DNA of 64,000 bases from Gnetum montanum (taxonomy: Eukaryota > Streptophyta > Gnetopsida > Gnetales > Gnetaceae). Shown here piece after piece: positions 1 through 9,253 of this stretch. Where the stretch lies: assembly GCA_015680685.1 (NCBI GenBank), contig MNCI01001062.1, positions 145,115 through 209,114 of the forward strand, given 5' to 3'. Under the pieces are notes generated by a model that had not been told where the DNA came from, ran no database searches, and saw only the letters and a list, made by a program, of their open reading frames with translations. Made by a program: the position numbers and the translations under genes. Numbering within the stretch: position 1 is the stretch's first letter; each line of letters begins with the position of its first letter.

Positions 1-729
1 TTTACTGCTTTCCTAGTGCACGCAAGTACGACTTGATTACGAGTGTCTACGGACGTGTACGGCTAATCAAGGAATCAGCTACTTGCCGCAACGCATGAGT
101 ACGACTTAACTACGAGCATTGGCTGCTTGGTAACCCAGTAGCGTATTCCAGGGTTCTGCGCTTGGTAATCCCAGTGGTAGTCCAATGTGTACGGCTAGTT
201 GAGAAATCGGCTGCTCATTGCTAGGCTAGAATGTGTGATAAGTACGACTTAGTTACGAGCACCCACGGGTGTGTACGGCTAGCTAAGGAATTGGCTGCTT
301 ATCACACTTAGGCTAAATAGGTGCCTCAGTACGACCACTTCGAGCACTTGCGTTACGTGTGGCGATCCCAGTAACGGTTAGCGTTTGGTAAGCCACAGTT
401 GCATAGTTCAGGGTGTGTCCGGTAAGTGGGAACGGATGCTGACGCTAGTTAATTTAGACTTAGGACAGTAGTTACAATTAGCTTAGTTTCTCAACCCTTC
501 TCCCCTGATAGCATAGAAGATAAACCTGAAAATACCAAAAAAATCATATACCTCAGACTTGCTTAACCATACACCGTGACACTTACAAGCAAGCCTGGGA
601 AGACAATGAACGATTAACCCCAAGTGTTTCTTGTGGTGTTAAGGCATTTAGTCTGCGGAGTTCGACCGGATCGCATGTGCATGCTCGTATTCGTATGGTT
701 GAGTGTAGGGGTACCTCGCCACTTATCAC
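1..729 (+). mobile_element. LTR 3' portion (copy I), Athila-like Ty3/gypsy
   Basis: The right end of an LTR whose start lies outside the window. It matches the LTRs of the elements at 14736 and 28863: the block with gtgatcccagtaacg-like text, the run near 550 with atacctcagacttgc, and the terminal stretch gtaggggtacctcgccac ending in TTATCA at 729. It carries three tandem hairpin modules plus the common CCACTT/AAGTGG module, more than any other copy here. No primer site follows; the next bases belong to a minus-strand gag remnant. This is therefore either a solo LTR or the 3' LTR of a plus-strand element inserted into that remnant. The first 5 bases after it, CATGT, would be the target duplication. 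Confidence 0.8.
22..429 (+). other. Four hairpin modules in LTR I
   Basis: Module 1: GCAAG 22-26 pairs with CTTGC 82-86, and CTTGATTA 32-39 with TAATCAAG 64-71. Module 2: ATGAG 95-99 with CTCAT 214-218, and CTTAACTA 105-112 with TAGTTGAG 196-203 (one G.T). Module 3: GTGTGATAAG 233-242 with CTTATCACAC 298-307, and CTTAGTTA 248-255 with TAGCTAAG 280-287 (one G.T). Module 4: CCACTT 335-340 with AAGTGG 424-429. The flanking consensus is GTACGAC before the left inner arm and GTACGG or similar before the right arm. If the LTR is transcribed through here, these would fold in the R/U5 RNA. The pairing is seen in the sequence; the function is unknown. Confidence 0.6.
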
Positions 730-1760
730 ATGTCAAGTCAACGAATGTAACTATCCCTCTAATATCTTGTTGGAATGTAGATAATCTCATTGATATTTAT
801 CATGCTTCTAGTGATCAATAGAGATTCATCATGATCTTCGAGTTTGTCATAGTATTTGTTATAGTAATGATAACTACTTATATGCTCTTCTTTGTTTCTT
901 CTCCTATGCCTTCTTTCTCTCTCTATCTTACTCTTCCTCTTCATCTTCATCATGATGTCTATCTCTTCCTTGATATCTATCTTGATCTTTTTTTGTCTTC
1001 CTATTAGGTATTATTTTTTGATTCCTTCATGAAGCTCTATCTTCATGTTTATGTTTCCCTTCATTAGAATCTATCGATAAGGGTGATGAATAGGATGGAA
1101 GAATTAGAGAGCAATGTTAGCTTACTTTTCTTCTATTGCCCAATTATTCATCCTTTATGAATTTATTGGGACTCTAAGGCTTGGAACCCTTCTTGTTTTG
1201 GGACGTGTCTCATTCCTTCTAGGAGTTACTACTAAGGCTTAATGTAGTTTTTATTGCCTAGAATCTTCAACATATAGGATAGGAAGTTGAGAATTGCATT
1301 GATGATTATAAGACTTTTTAGCTTGATACTTCACATTTTTGTTTTCTAAGGATAGTATCAACTAGAATGTAGGTTTACACTTTTCTTATTTATAGTTAGC
1401 TTTCATAATGGTATCTCTTCTAGCTTGGGCTTTAGTCGAATGATAGGGTCTAGTGATGTTCTTAGGGACTTGATAGCCTCCATGTGTGTGACTAAAACCA
1501 TATCCTAGTACAATAACTTGAAGCCTATATGAATTGGTTATTTTGGTGACAATACAATGTTACCTTATAAATCTCTCCATAAAAATTAGTCATCTTGATG
1601 AAAAATGAAAGTGAAGTTTGGATAATATGAATTTGTATGAGCATAGAAAATCTTTTTTTGCATTAATCCATTCCAGTTTTCTTCAATAGAAGTTCTATTA
1701 TTACTTTCATTAACAACATTAGCCTATGGGAAATTTACCTTGTGTGTTAAAGCCATGTTT
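730..1760 (-). pseudogene. Decayed gag remnant, Athila-like (minus strand)
   Basis: Reading on the minus strand, 953-759 encodes a charged Arg/Glu-rich tract followed by ESLLITRSM and IYIPTRY. This aligns with the gag of elements B and G (EPLLATRSM...IPTRH). Around 1571-1640 the minus strand gives YYPNFTFIFHQDD, matching YIPNFTFILHQDK of element G. The order (N-terminal piece at higher coordinates) fits a minus-strand element whose primer site and 5' LTR lie at 1874-2758. The frame is broken throughout. The remnant stops at 729/730, where the plus-strand LTR I was inserted. Confidence 0.65.
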
Positions 1761-1873
1761 AATCAGTTAAGAAATAAGCATGTATTTAAAAATATTATAT
1801 TGCTTAAAAGATAGATTCTTAAAATGCTTATACAATAAACTTATATGGTATCAACTAACTATAATTTTGACAT

Positions 1874-1894
1874 GATCCCTAGCAATGACACCAA
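1874..1894 (-). other. tRNA-Asp-like primer binding site (minus strand)
   Basis: The reverse complement is a degraded version of the TTGGCACCGTTGCCGAGGA-type site seen after the LTRs at 5464, 15561 and 29844. It directly abuts the LTR end that begins with TAATGAGTGG on the plus strand at 1895. Confidence 0.6.
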
Positions 1895-2758
1895 TAATGA
1901 GTGGTGAGAGTTCCCAATGCCCAACTATACAAGTTGCAATTTTACACATGTTACTATATCATAATTCATGGATGAAACAATATAGACTATAGCTAGTTGA
2001 TATAAAGTTCATGATCATTATCTTCTTTCTGGAGTTGCTATAGTCAAAGTATATGTCTTAGCTCACATTAAGGCATATGATATACTAATGTTATTTGGCT
2101 ATTATGGTACTAAAGTAAAACATAGTAAACTAAATGTGAAATCTATTAACTAAGGAATAATGAAAATAAAATGCTAAACTAGTCTAACAATGATAAGCCT
2201 ATAGTCCTAGCTTTTCAAACACATCCTAGGCTAGTATAAATACCATTAGGATTATAAAGCAACATGCTATTGGACAAACTAAGTAAAGTTACTATTGGGT
2301 TACCAAAAGATTATATGTTATGATGAAAACCAGTTGTACTTATTTCATTAAATTACTAACAAACATTAGAAATGTAAATGATAAGTAAAAATGAATGACA
2401 GTTGAAAGTAAATTGCATGTAAAGTAAATATAAGCTAAGTTAAATGCTATAATGGTTATGAATAACCTCGATCTTCATTTTCATCCTCAAAGCATATCTA
2501 GGTACATTTTACATGAAGAAAGATGTTATACAATTGTTTACAAGTACACTATGGGTACCCACAAACTAAATAAGGCTTTATAAAATGAAATATCAAGAGT
2601 CTTATTCAGGGGTGAAAAAAGTTATTTTTGACATAATGATGGACTTGTATTTACAGGCATAGCTACATCACATCTATGAAATTGTAGATTAACCTATGAT
2701 ATCATAACTATGATATGATAGTTGATGATATAGAGCTATTTATTAGCAGGTGATGTCA
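1895..2758 (-). mobile_element. Old 5' LTR (copy J), minus strand
   Basis: On the plus strand this starts as the inverted LTR end (TAATGAGTGG, then a degraded CCCAACTATAC). It continues with inverted copies of the inner LTR blocks, for example a GGTTACCAAA-type block near 2290. Near 2565-2585 there is an inverted TATA-like block, and at 2694-2735 ATGATATCAT-type palindromes corresponding to the GATATC array of the younger LTRs. The far boundary near 2758 is approximate. It is the 5' LTR of the gag remnant at 730-1760. Confidence 0.55.
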
Positions 2759-2849
2759 TAATGCTTATAATTTAGGAAGGAGCCAACAATAAGCATTATA
2801 AAAATTAAACTTAAAAATGTGTAGTATGAAAGAATATTCACATCAAAGT

Positions 2850-3191
2850 TGATAATTGGTAGAGTAGTCCATATGCCCAACCATACAAATCACAAATGTT
2901 CATGTGTAACTTGATTGAATTTTATAGACTAGACTAGCTTGGGTGTCTAGATAGCTAGGTGATTAATTGTTGATCACTATCATTTGAGTTATACTTACCT
3001 GACTTAGTATCTCTAGTTAAGTATGGCTAAGGCATATGTTGTAGTAGCCATATTGAAATATTATTAAAATATTAAAACACAGCAAATTAATCTAACTAAT
3101 ATACTATATGATTAAGTAAATCCCATACTAGCCTAACATGATGAGTGTCTAATCCTAGTCTACCATACACATCTTAAACTTTATTTCTAGG
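2850..3191 (-). mobile_element. Truncated old LTR (copy K), minus strand
   Basis: It starts with TGATAATTGG, and the ATGCCCAACCATAC block at 2872 matches the inverted end of LTR copies J and L. Further inverted LTR blocks follow (CTAGCCTAAC near 3130 and ACACATCTTAAAC). Similarity stops near 3191, so the U3 side is missing. I see no primer site before it. Confidence 0.45.
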
Positions 3192-4024
3192 TGTTTGATT
3201 GAGGCAAAACAAGTGTTGTTGGAATTGTTGTTTTATACACTATTTTTTTATGCAACTAGTGGAATTTTTAGACAACATCCTTTTTGTGGCTATGCAAATC
3301 TCAAATTTTCTTTAAATAAATTTTATTTAATTATATACATGAGTATTATAAAATTTTGCTACACTATATTGATCTATTATATTTATGCTCCTAATTAATA
3401 AACTTTATCTATTTTACCACATCCTTTTGAGTTAGGAAATCAAGGTTAAATCCAAATCCTTAGGATTTCATTACATTTCTATTAGTTATTTATAAGATAT
3501 TTTATAGATAATTAATACGGATGTTATACAGAGGTAGAGAACAATGCAAAGATCATACTCTTATTGAGGAACAAAAAGCATAATTGTACTTTATTTAGCA
3601 AGTCATACCAGCAACATGGCAATCAATGCAAGTAGAGGCTAAAGCACCACTTGCTTCAGAGCATGCACAACACCTCACACTCTCGAATGAGTGTTTACAA
3701 GCTATTCAAAAAATATATATCATGTTCATTGTCAAAATGAAATTAAACTTCGGCCCATATATGGAGTTTGCACTTGCAGAACTACACAAATAATTACAAG
3801 CATCACCCTTCTAGCCTATCATATCAAGTAATTGTGAATGATGAATGGTGAACATCAATCATGCGCTACATGATAATTTTGTAATACCACTCAAACAAAG
3901 ATGTGGCATTCATAGTGAAGTAGTTAGTCATGTATATATATCTATGTAACCCCAGAAGTTTGAAATGAGTTTATCCTTCTTTTATTTAAACTCAAGGGTG
4001 AGTTTTCAATTAGTTGTAGGAGTA
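3192..4024 (+). other. AT-rich remnant before LTR H; probable 3' internal part of an old element
   Basis: No intact ORF. The last bases (near 4007-4024) resemble the polypurine tract before the 3' LTR of element A: a GAGTTTT...AGTTGTAGGAGTA pattern. This segment is therefore probably the worn internal end of the element that owned LTR H. The small open frame at 3195-3398 has no recognisable similarity. Confidence 0.35.
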
Positions 4025-4616
4025 TGATAAAAACTTTAATGTTGTTAACTACAATATTTTATCTACAATACCGTAGCTTAATATATGATGTAGTGGACCA
4101 TGGTTATGCTTATAAATATGAGCCCACCATCATGTCAATGGATACAATTTTACCAACCCTTAGTAAAATTCTTATAGTTTGTTTTCTTAGAGTTAGTTGT
4201 GAAAGCTTGTAGTGTGATGAATTACAGTTGTATGATATCTTTATTCAAGTAGATTGTTCCTAGATATAATTCATAAATGGCAATAAAAATCAAGATTTTT
4301 CTTCATCATTGTAGCATCTCACATAGAATAGATTTAGATTTTAATATCATTTACTTTTACTTTGTTATTTACATTTTCTAAGTCATTTTCTATTAACTTG
4401 TTTGCTAATATGAACAGAATAAATACGACTAGTTTCAAGCATAAAGTATTATTGTTTGGTAACCCAGTAGTAAATTTATTAGATTTTCTTGGTGGTAAAG
4501 TTACTTAGTAATCCCAATAACAATTACATCAGCCTAGGACGTGTACAGCAAGCTAGGACTAGATACTTATCACTAATAGGTTGGAATAGCTTTATATTTT
4601 CATTATACTTGGTCGT
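4025..4616 (+). mobile_element. Old 3' LTR (copy H), left part
   Basis: It begins with TGATAA after a polypurine-like tract. It contains LTR landmarks in order: the GTGTGATGAATTACA block near 4211 (compare GTGGTGAATGTAATTG in LTR A), CAATAAAAATCAAGA near 4281, TTGGTAACCCAGTAG near 4456 and TACTTATCACTAATAGG near 4564. Element A is inserted at 4616/4617. The right part continues at 12927. The LTR is far more diverged than A's, so it is older. Confidence 0.55.
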
Positions 4617-5463
4617 TGATGAGACGTCATTTGGGGCAACCGCGATATCGCATGCCCAGATGCGATATCGCATCCTTTACTACGATATCACGTATGCGAT
4701 ATATCAGCCCGCCGCCAGTCCTATAAATAAGAGGTGGCTCTCCCTTGTTTGGGAGTTTTATTTTTAGATTGTAGCGAAATTCTGGCAGTTTTATCCCTCA
4801 GAGATAGAATATTTTCCAGTGTATGCCCGTAGTGTGGTGAATGTAATTGTATGGCATCCTTTATTTGAGTGTGATGTACTTGGACACGCACATGACCGAA
4901 AATAAAGGTCGAGATTACTTCATCATTGCAGCATTCACTTAGTTTAATTGTTTAATTATTTAATTGTTATTGTTATTTACTACTTTCATAATTAATACTC
5001 TCTCACCCTTAAACTCACGTTAGAATGCAGAATGAGTAGGACTTGATTAAGAGCATTTAAGTGTGACTACTTGGTAACCTAGTAGCATACCTAGGATCTA
5101 CGCTTGGTAATCCCAGTGGTAGTCATGCACAAAGTCCAAGAAGTGTACGGATAATCAAGGAATGGATGCTTATCACACTTAGGCTAGATTAGATTCTCTT
5201 ATCCTCTCTCCCCTAAAGTAGTTAATATTACTTTCCATTGCCTTCAAGAGTAGCATTAGATTAGGAACCACATCATACACCTCACTCTAGACTAAACCAT
5301 ATGTGACAAATATCATAGTAGTCCAGGTGGGAAGATAGTGAACTGTGACCTAAGGCTAGCTGTCTAGGTGCCACAACTAGTCCATTTGCGAAGTTCGACC
5401 AGATCACGCGTGAAAACACTCATATTCGTATGGTTGAGTGTAGGGGTAACTCGCCACTCATCA
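4617..5463 (+). repeat. 5' LTR of element A
   Basis: 847 bp, starting TGATGAG and ending CTCATCA, and followed at once by the primer site. It aligns with 12207-12926 across most of its length. U3 carries GATATC at 4644, 4664 and 4684. A TATA box (TATAAATA) lies at 4722-4729. AATAAA-type text near 4900 is a possible polyadenylation signal. A hairpin module lies downstream (CTTGATTA 5042-5049 with TAATCAAG 5152-5159). Confidence 0.85.
4641..4729 (+). promoter_or_regulatory. U3 palindrome array and TATA box of LTR A
   Basis: Three copies of GATATC, mostly within GCGATATCGC context (4644-4649, 4664-4669, 4684-4689) plus a decayed GATATA at 4699. They stand upstream of TATAAATA at 4722-4729. The same arrangement occurs in LTRs B, E and G. 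A binding factor is implied by repetition but not known. Confidence 0.65.
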
Positions 5464-5483
5464 TTGGCACCGTTGTCGAGGAC
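5464..5483 (+). other. Primer binding site, tRNA-Asp type
   Basis: TTGGCACCGTTGTCGAGGAC immediately follows the LTR. It resembles the complement of the plant tRNA-Asp 3' end, the usual primer for Athila/Tat-lineage elements, with a few mismatches. The same site occurs at 15561 and 29844. Confidence 0.75.
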
Positions 5484-5606
5484 GGTGTTAGTCATCTAGA
5501 TTAGTTATATCATACAAGGTCGTTGTATAAGGACTTAACGATATATCTTTTAGAACGAAATAATTATTAAAGAGTCACATACAAATTCACACACAACTCC
5601 ACAACC

Positions 5607-7202
5607 ATGGCTCTCCTACAAGATGATAATAATGCCACACCTAGTGAGGAAGTTCATTGGAGAACCAACGAACTATATGATGATGAAGACTGGAGTACAC
5701 AACCTAAAGTGGGAGTTTCTTATAAACATGAATGAAAGCAACGTCATCCCAACACATGAAAGCATAACTTACCCGATGACGNGACACTCGTTGACCAAGC
5801 AAAAGTATGGTATAGATCATTAAACCCAAATTCAATACGACGTTGGTCAACAATGATAGAAGTCTTTAATGAAAAATATCAAATCTACGCAAGAGTGTCT
5901 GCCTTGAGGAAACAGATCCAAGGATGGAAACAAGCACAGCATAAACCCTTGGACATGGCCTTAGAAAGATATTATGCACTGTTAAACAACTGTCTAGGCC
6001 ATGGGTTTTCTGAGGAAAGGCTAATGTACCATATCATTAATGGGCTTTGTGATGCAACTAGAGAGACTTTAGGAATGTATGCCCAAGGTCAACTATACGA
6101 ACTACGAACCCATCAAGTCCAAGAGCTTATTAAGCGGGTAGCAAAAGAAGAAGGAGAATTGGCTAGATGGGAGAGTGTTGAAAAACATCAATGGGGCCAA
6201 AATCTCAACTTAACAAAGGTCCATGATCATAAAAAGGAGAAATCAACCAATCCCAAGGTGGAAACATCATATTTGCCAACACAACAATCATTAGAACAAG
6301 CTAAGGCAAAGATCAATAAGATGTTGGAATGGACGTATCAAAAGTGTGGAGAATTTATCAACATTATTGGAGATAGAGTTTTGACAACCCAAGAAGTAGG
6401 ATGAAATAGTAGACAATCGAAAAGAAGGGATAAGAAAAATTAGAGCTCAACTGCCACTCAGAAGTATGAATGTAACATATGCTTGTACGATCACACCAAG
6501 GACCAATGCCCAATCTTATTACATTTACATGAGCATTGGGGAAACATGTTACATCCAGAGTTTATACAAAGATACTATGTTCGATCACAATGGCAACAAT
6601 CCCAGTTGTGGGGGAGATCACCCCTAAACTGGAGACACCCTTCTTATCATTTGAACCCAAATGCTTATCTAGTTCAACATTTTGTTTCTCCAACTGGGTC
6701 AACATACTCTATCTCATCACATTACCATTCTCCACAATACTATCAGCCCATGCCTCCAACACAACCACAGCCTTGTGCACCACACATTTCTCCTAACTTT
6801 CAGCATTCTCATACTTTCCCTTCTTCTACATTGCCACCAACTATTCCTAAGGTGTTTGCACCACAGCAACAACCCATGAACGCTACTTGTGCTAATGCTA
6901 CCAACAGCATTGAAAAGCCTCCTCGACTTCCAAAGTGTCCCTTCTTTAAACATGATCATAAGAAGAGACAACACAATTCTGAGGCCACTGCATCCTCCAA
7001 CTCAACACAAGTCCCATACTGTGGTGCACCCTTATCTTTGAACCCAACGCCTCATGTAACTTCATTAGGGCCACCAACTCACACTCAAACAATCATACGA
7101 CCCAATGAACATAGACATGGAGAGCAACAATCCAATCCTTGCATACCATCTTCCAGTCACAAACATCATAGTGGGTCAACTCATTATCCGGGAACTACAT
7201 GA
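5607..7202 (+). pseudogene. gag of element A (broken by stops)
   Basis: One frame from ATG 5607 (context ACCATGG) to TGA 7200, with internal stops at 5733, 5757, 6402 and 6441 and one N at 5782. The capsid-like core is at about 5800-6190: WYRSL, IRRWSTM, FNEKYQ, LGHGF and GTYAQG-like blocks, typical of Athila/Tat gag. A zinc knuckle CX2CX3HX4C lies at 6471-6509 (C 6471, C 6480, H 6492, C 6507). A Pro/Gln/His-rich tail follows. Compared with elements B and G about 300 N-terminal codons are missing. The N at 5782 lies exactly where they would be, so the loss may be an assembly gap. No protease follows. Gag would form the particle and package the element RNA. Confidence 0.75.
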
Positions 7203-8709
7203 TACAAATTGCCCCACCATGCTTATTATAATCAAGTGTGTGAAACCCGATGGGGTAAATATGACCAAACCTGAATATTTCCAACATGCAAGGATCCCCG
7301 TCATCAATTATTAATCCTTGCCATCCTCAACCATCTAGCTATGAGGGATATCCCCCATTCTAATAACAAGCAGGATTAATAAATACTTTTCATTTTCTTT
7401 AATTTTACAACTTTTTATTTTCTAGTTTTTCATTTTTCAATTTCTTGTTTTATCTTTTTGTCTCTTTACATTTTTATAAGTAATCTCATCTATGAATAAA
7501 ACACTCATGTGGCTCATTGGTTGAGGTGTGTTCTATGTTATCGAGTCTCAAGTGATCAATTGTTTGGACAGTGAGCCCATTACACCCACTCATCCATTCT
7601 AGAAATAAAAGGTTCTATTTGAGGGTACAGTGATATTCTTGAAATTCTTAAAACTTAAAATTAATTTTGTGTTCATTGTACCCAGAATGAAGAAGGATGG
7701 ACCAAGAGGGGATGATTAGGATGTGACATCAAGGGGACCTGTGGATTCTATTTAGTGACGTCTGTGGAAGTTATCATGCAATGTGGTTGTACTAAGATCC
7801 TTGTAGATCTAACAAAAAATGGGAGTAAGAGTAATCAAAAGGTCACTGTGAAAAATCCAATGCTATTCTAGGGGGTCCCACTAGAAATACATGCACCCAT
7901 GCCTGAAGGTTGGCAGCTTCTTTGGATTGAGTATTCAAAAAGAAAAAAAAAGAGAAAGAGAAAAAGAAAAACAAAAAGAAAAGTGCCATAAAACAAAAAA
8001 AAATCACTCCTCCCTTGAATAAAATGTCAAGTGATCATACGCCTTGTTGTTATGGTACTCTCATAGTTGTTCATCATGAGATGAAACAATGCGATGTCAC
8101 TAATTAGAGAAATGGACTTGGTCCTAATCTTGGAACGACGAGTTAATGACAACTTAATCATGCTTTACACGCAGGATTCACTGTGTCCTGGGTCAATTAC
8201 CTCATGTCCCAATCTCTACAATCCCTTTCTATAGTTCATCTCATCTCACTGTTCATATAATTGTAACTCATGTTTTGTATAGCATAGAATTCTTACCTCA
8301 TTCTGGTGATATTACATGTGTTTGTTTTGTGGAGTTAGTGCAGATTACATTTAACCCTTCTAGTGCCCACGGACACATTAAGTGTGGTTACACAAGGGCA
8401 TTATAGGTTGGAACCTGCTTTGGGGAGGACCCACTTGTGTAATCTTTTGTAATCTTCACTTATGGTATAGCTCACACACACCATTTCTCACCCTCTGAAT
8501 TTCAACATTTCCATGAACCATCACATACCCTTTTTCTTACCACCCAAGCTTTTATTGATAAAATCCACAATGTCATCATTAATTATGCCTCTGGATGTAA
8601 TGAAATTTCCCTAGAACCCTTGATAATAGCCAATTTCCTCAATTTACAACGTTAATTTCAAAAAACATCCTTAGAAAACTTGGTATTTTCATGGTGTCTC
8701 ATATCACTA

Positions 8710-8774
8710 GGGACATGATATCGCGTACGCAATGGATCGTACACGATATCACATCACTGCAACCTATAAATAGG
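8710..8774 (+). promoter_or_regulatory. Internal U3-like promoter of element A
   Basis: Two GATATC motifs (8717 and 8745), the first followed by GCGTACGC as in LTR B and close to the CACGTATGC context of LTR A. They stand before a TATA box (CCTATAAATAGG, 8763-8774). This is the LTR U3 arrangement repeated inside the element, about 490 bp before the ORF2 ATG. Element D has a TATA-like block at the matching place with motifs of its own LTR. The motifs are visible; promoter activity is inference. Confidence 0.55.
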
Positions 8775-8946
8775 TCACCCCCCACCCACAACACTTAGCA
8801 TCATTTTTTCATTCACACGAGGGAGTTTTTGAAATTTTTTCTCTATGACTTGCAATTGAGCGACCCTTGCTTTTCTCACTATATCTTGCTCGTTGGTACT
8901 CCGATTTTAATTCTGTTTGAACCTACTTGAACCCAGAGTGTTCAGC

Positions 8947-8963
8947 TTAGTCATGGAGGAGGG
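8947..8963 (+). other. Internal polypurine-tract-like site, element A
   Basis: TTAGTCATGGAGGAGGG resembles the tract before the 3' LTR (12190-12206, AGTCGTGGGGGTA). Cleaner copies occur in B (20317-20333), D (26570-26584) and G (34465-34480). It may be a second plus-strand priming site. That role is inferred only from similarity. Confidence 0.35.
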
Positions 8964-9225
8964 ACACTTGCCAAAAAGTGCCTAACTTTTTTGAAATTTA
9001 TCATCGCCCAAAGGATATCATCTAGGGTAATTAACTATAACACTTCAAATATTTGTGCCCAAAAATCATTTAACCCTTAGGTATACCGAAAAATTAAAAA
9101 TTGAAAAACCACCCAAGTAAAAGGGAATCCATTATTACAAACTTTTGAGCAACATTACATAGAGATAAAATAAGATCATTAATTAAGGCAAGTAGTAAGG
9201 TATAACTCAATTTCAAAAACAACCT

Positions 9226-9253
9226 TACTAACGCTTGACCCATGTGATTGCAG
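9226..9253 (+). promoter_or_regulatory. Branch point and 3' splice site before ORF2, element A
   Basis: TACTAAC at 9226-9232, then TTGCAG ending at 9253, with the ORF2 ATG beginning at 9254. The branch A to AG distance is 22 nt. B, D and G have CTTGCTAA or TTGCTAAC and an AG at 24 nt spacing, also abutting ATG. Confidence 0.6.

Larger units (their letters stand above)
7203..9253 (+). other. Non-coding middle region of element A
   Basis: About 2 kb without a convincing gene. Its order of landmarks is shared with B, D and G: a T-rich tract (7380-7460), a GTGACATCAAGGGGAC-like block near 7720, an A/G-rich tract (7935-7985), a conserved block around TTTGGGGAGGACCCAC near 8416, a polypurine-like TTAGTCATGGAGG near 8947, and a splice acceptor-like end at 9253. 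Unlike B and G, it also contains a promoter-like block at 8710-8774. Confidence 0.6.
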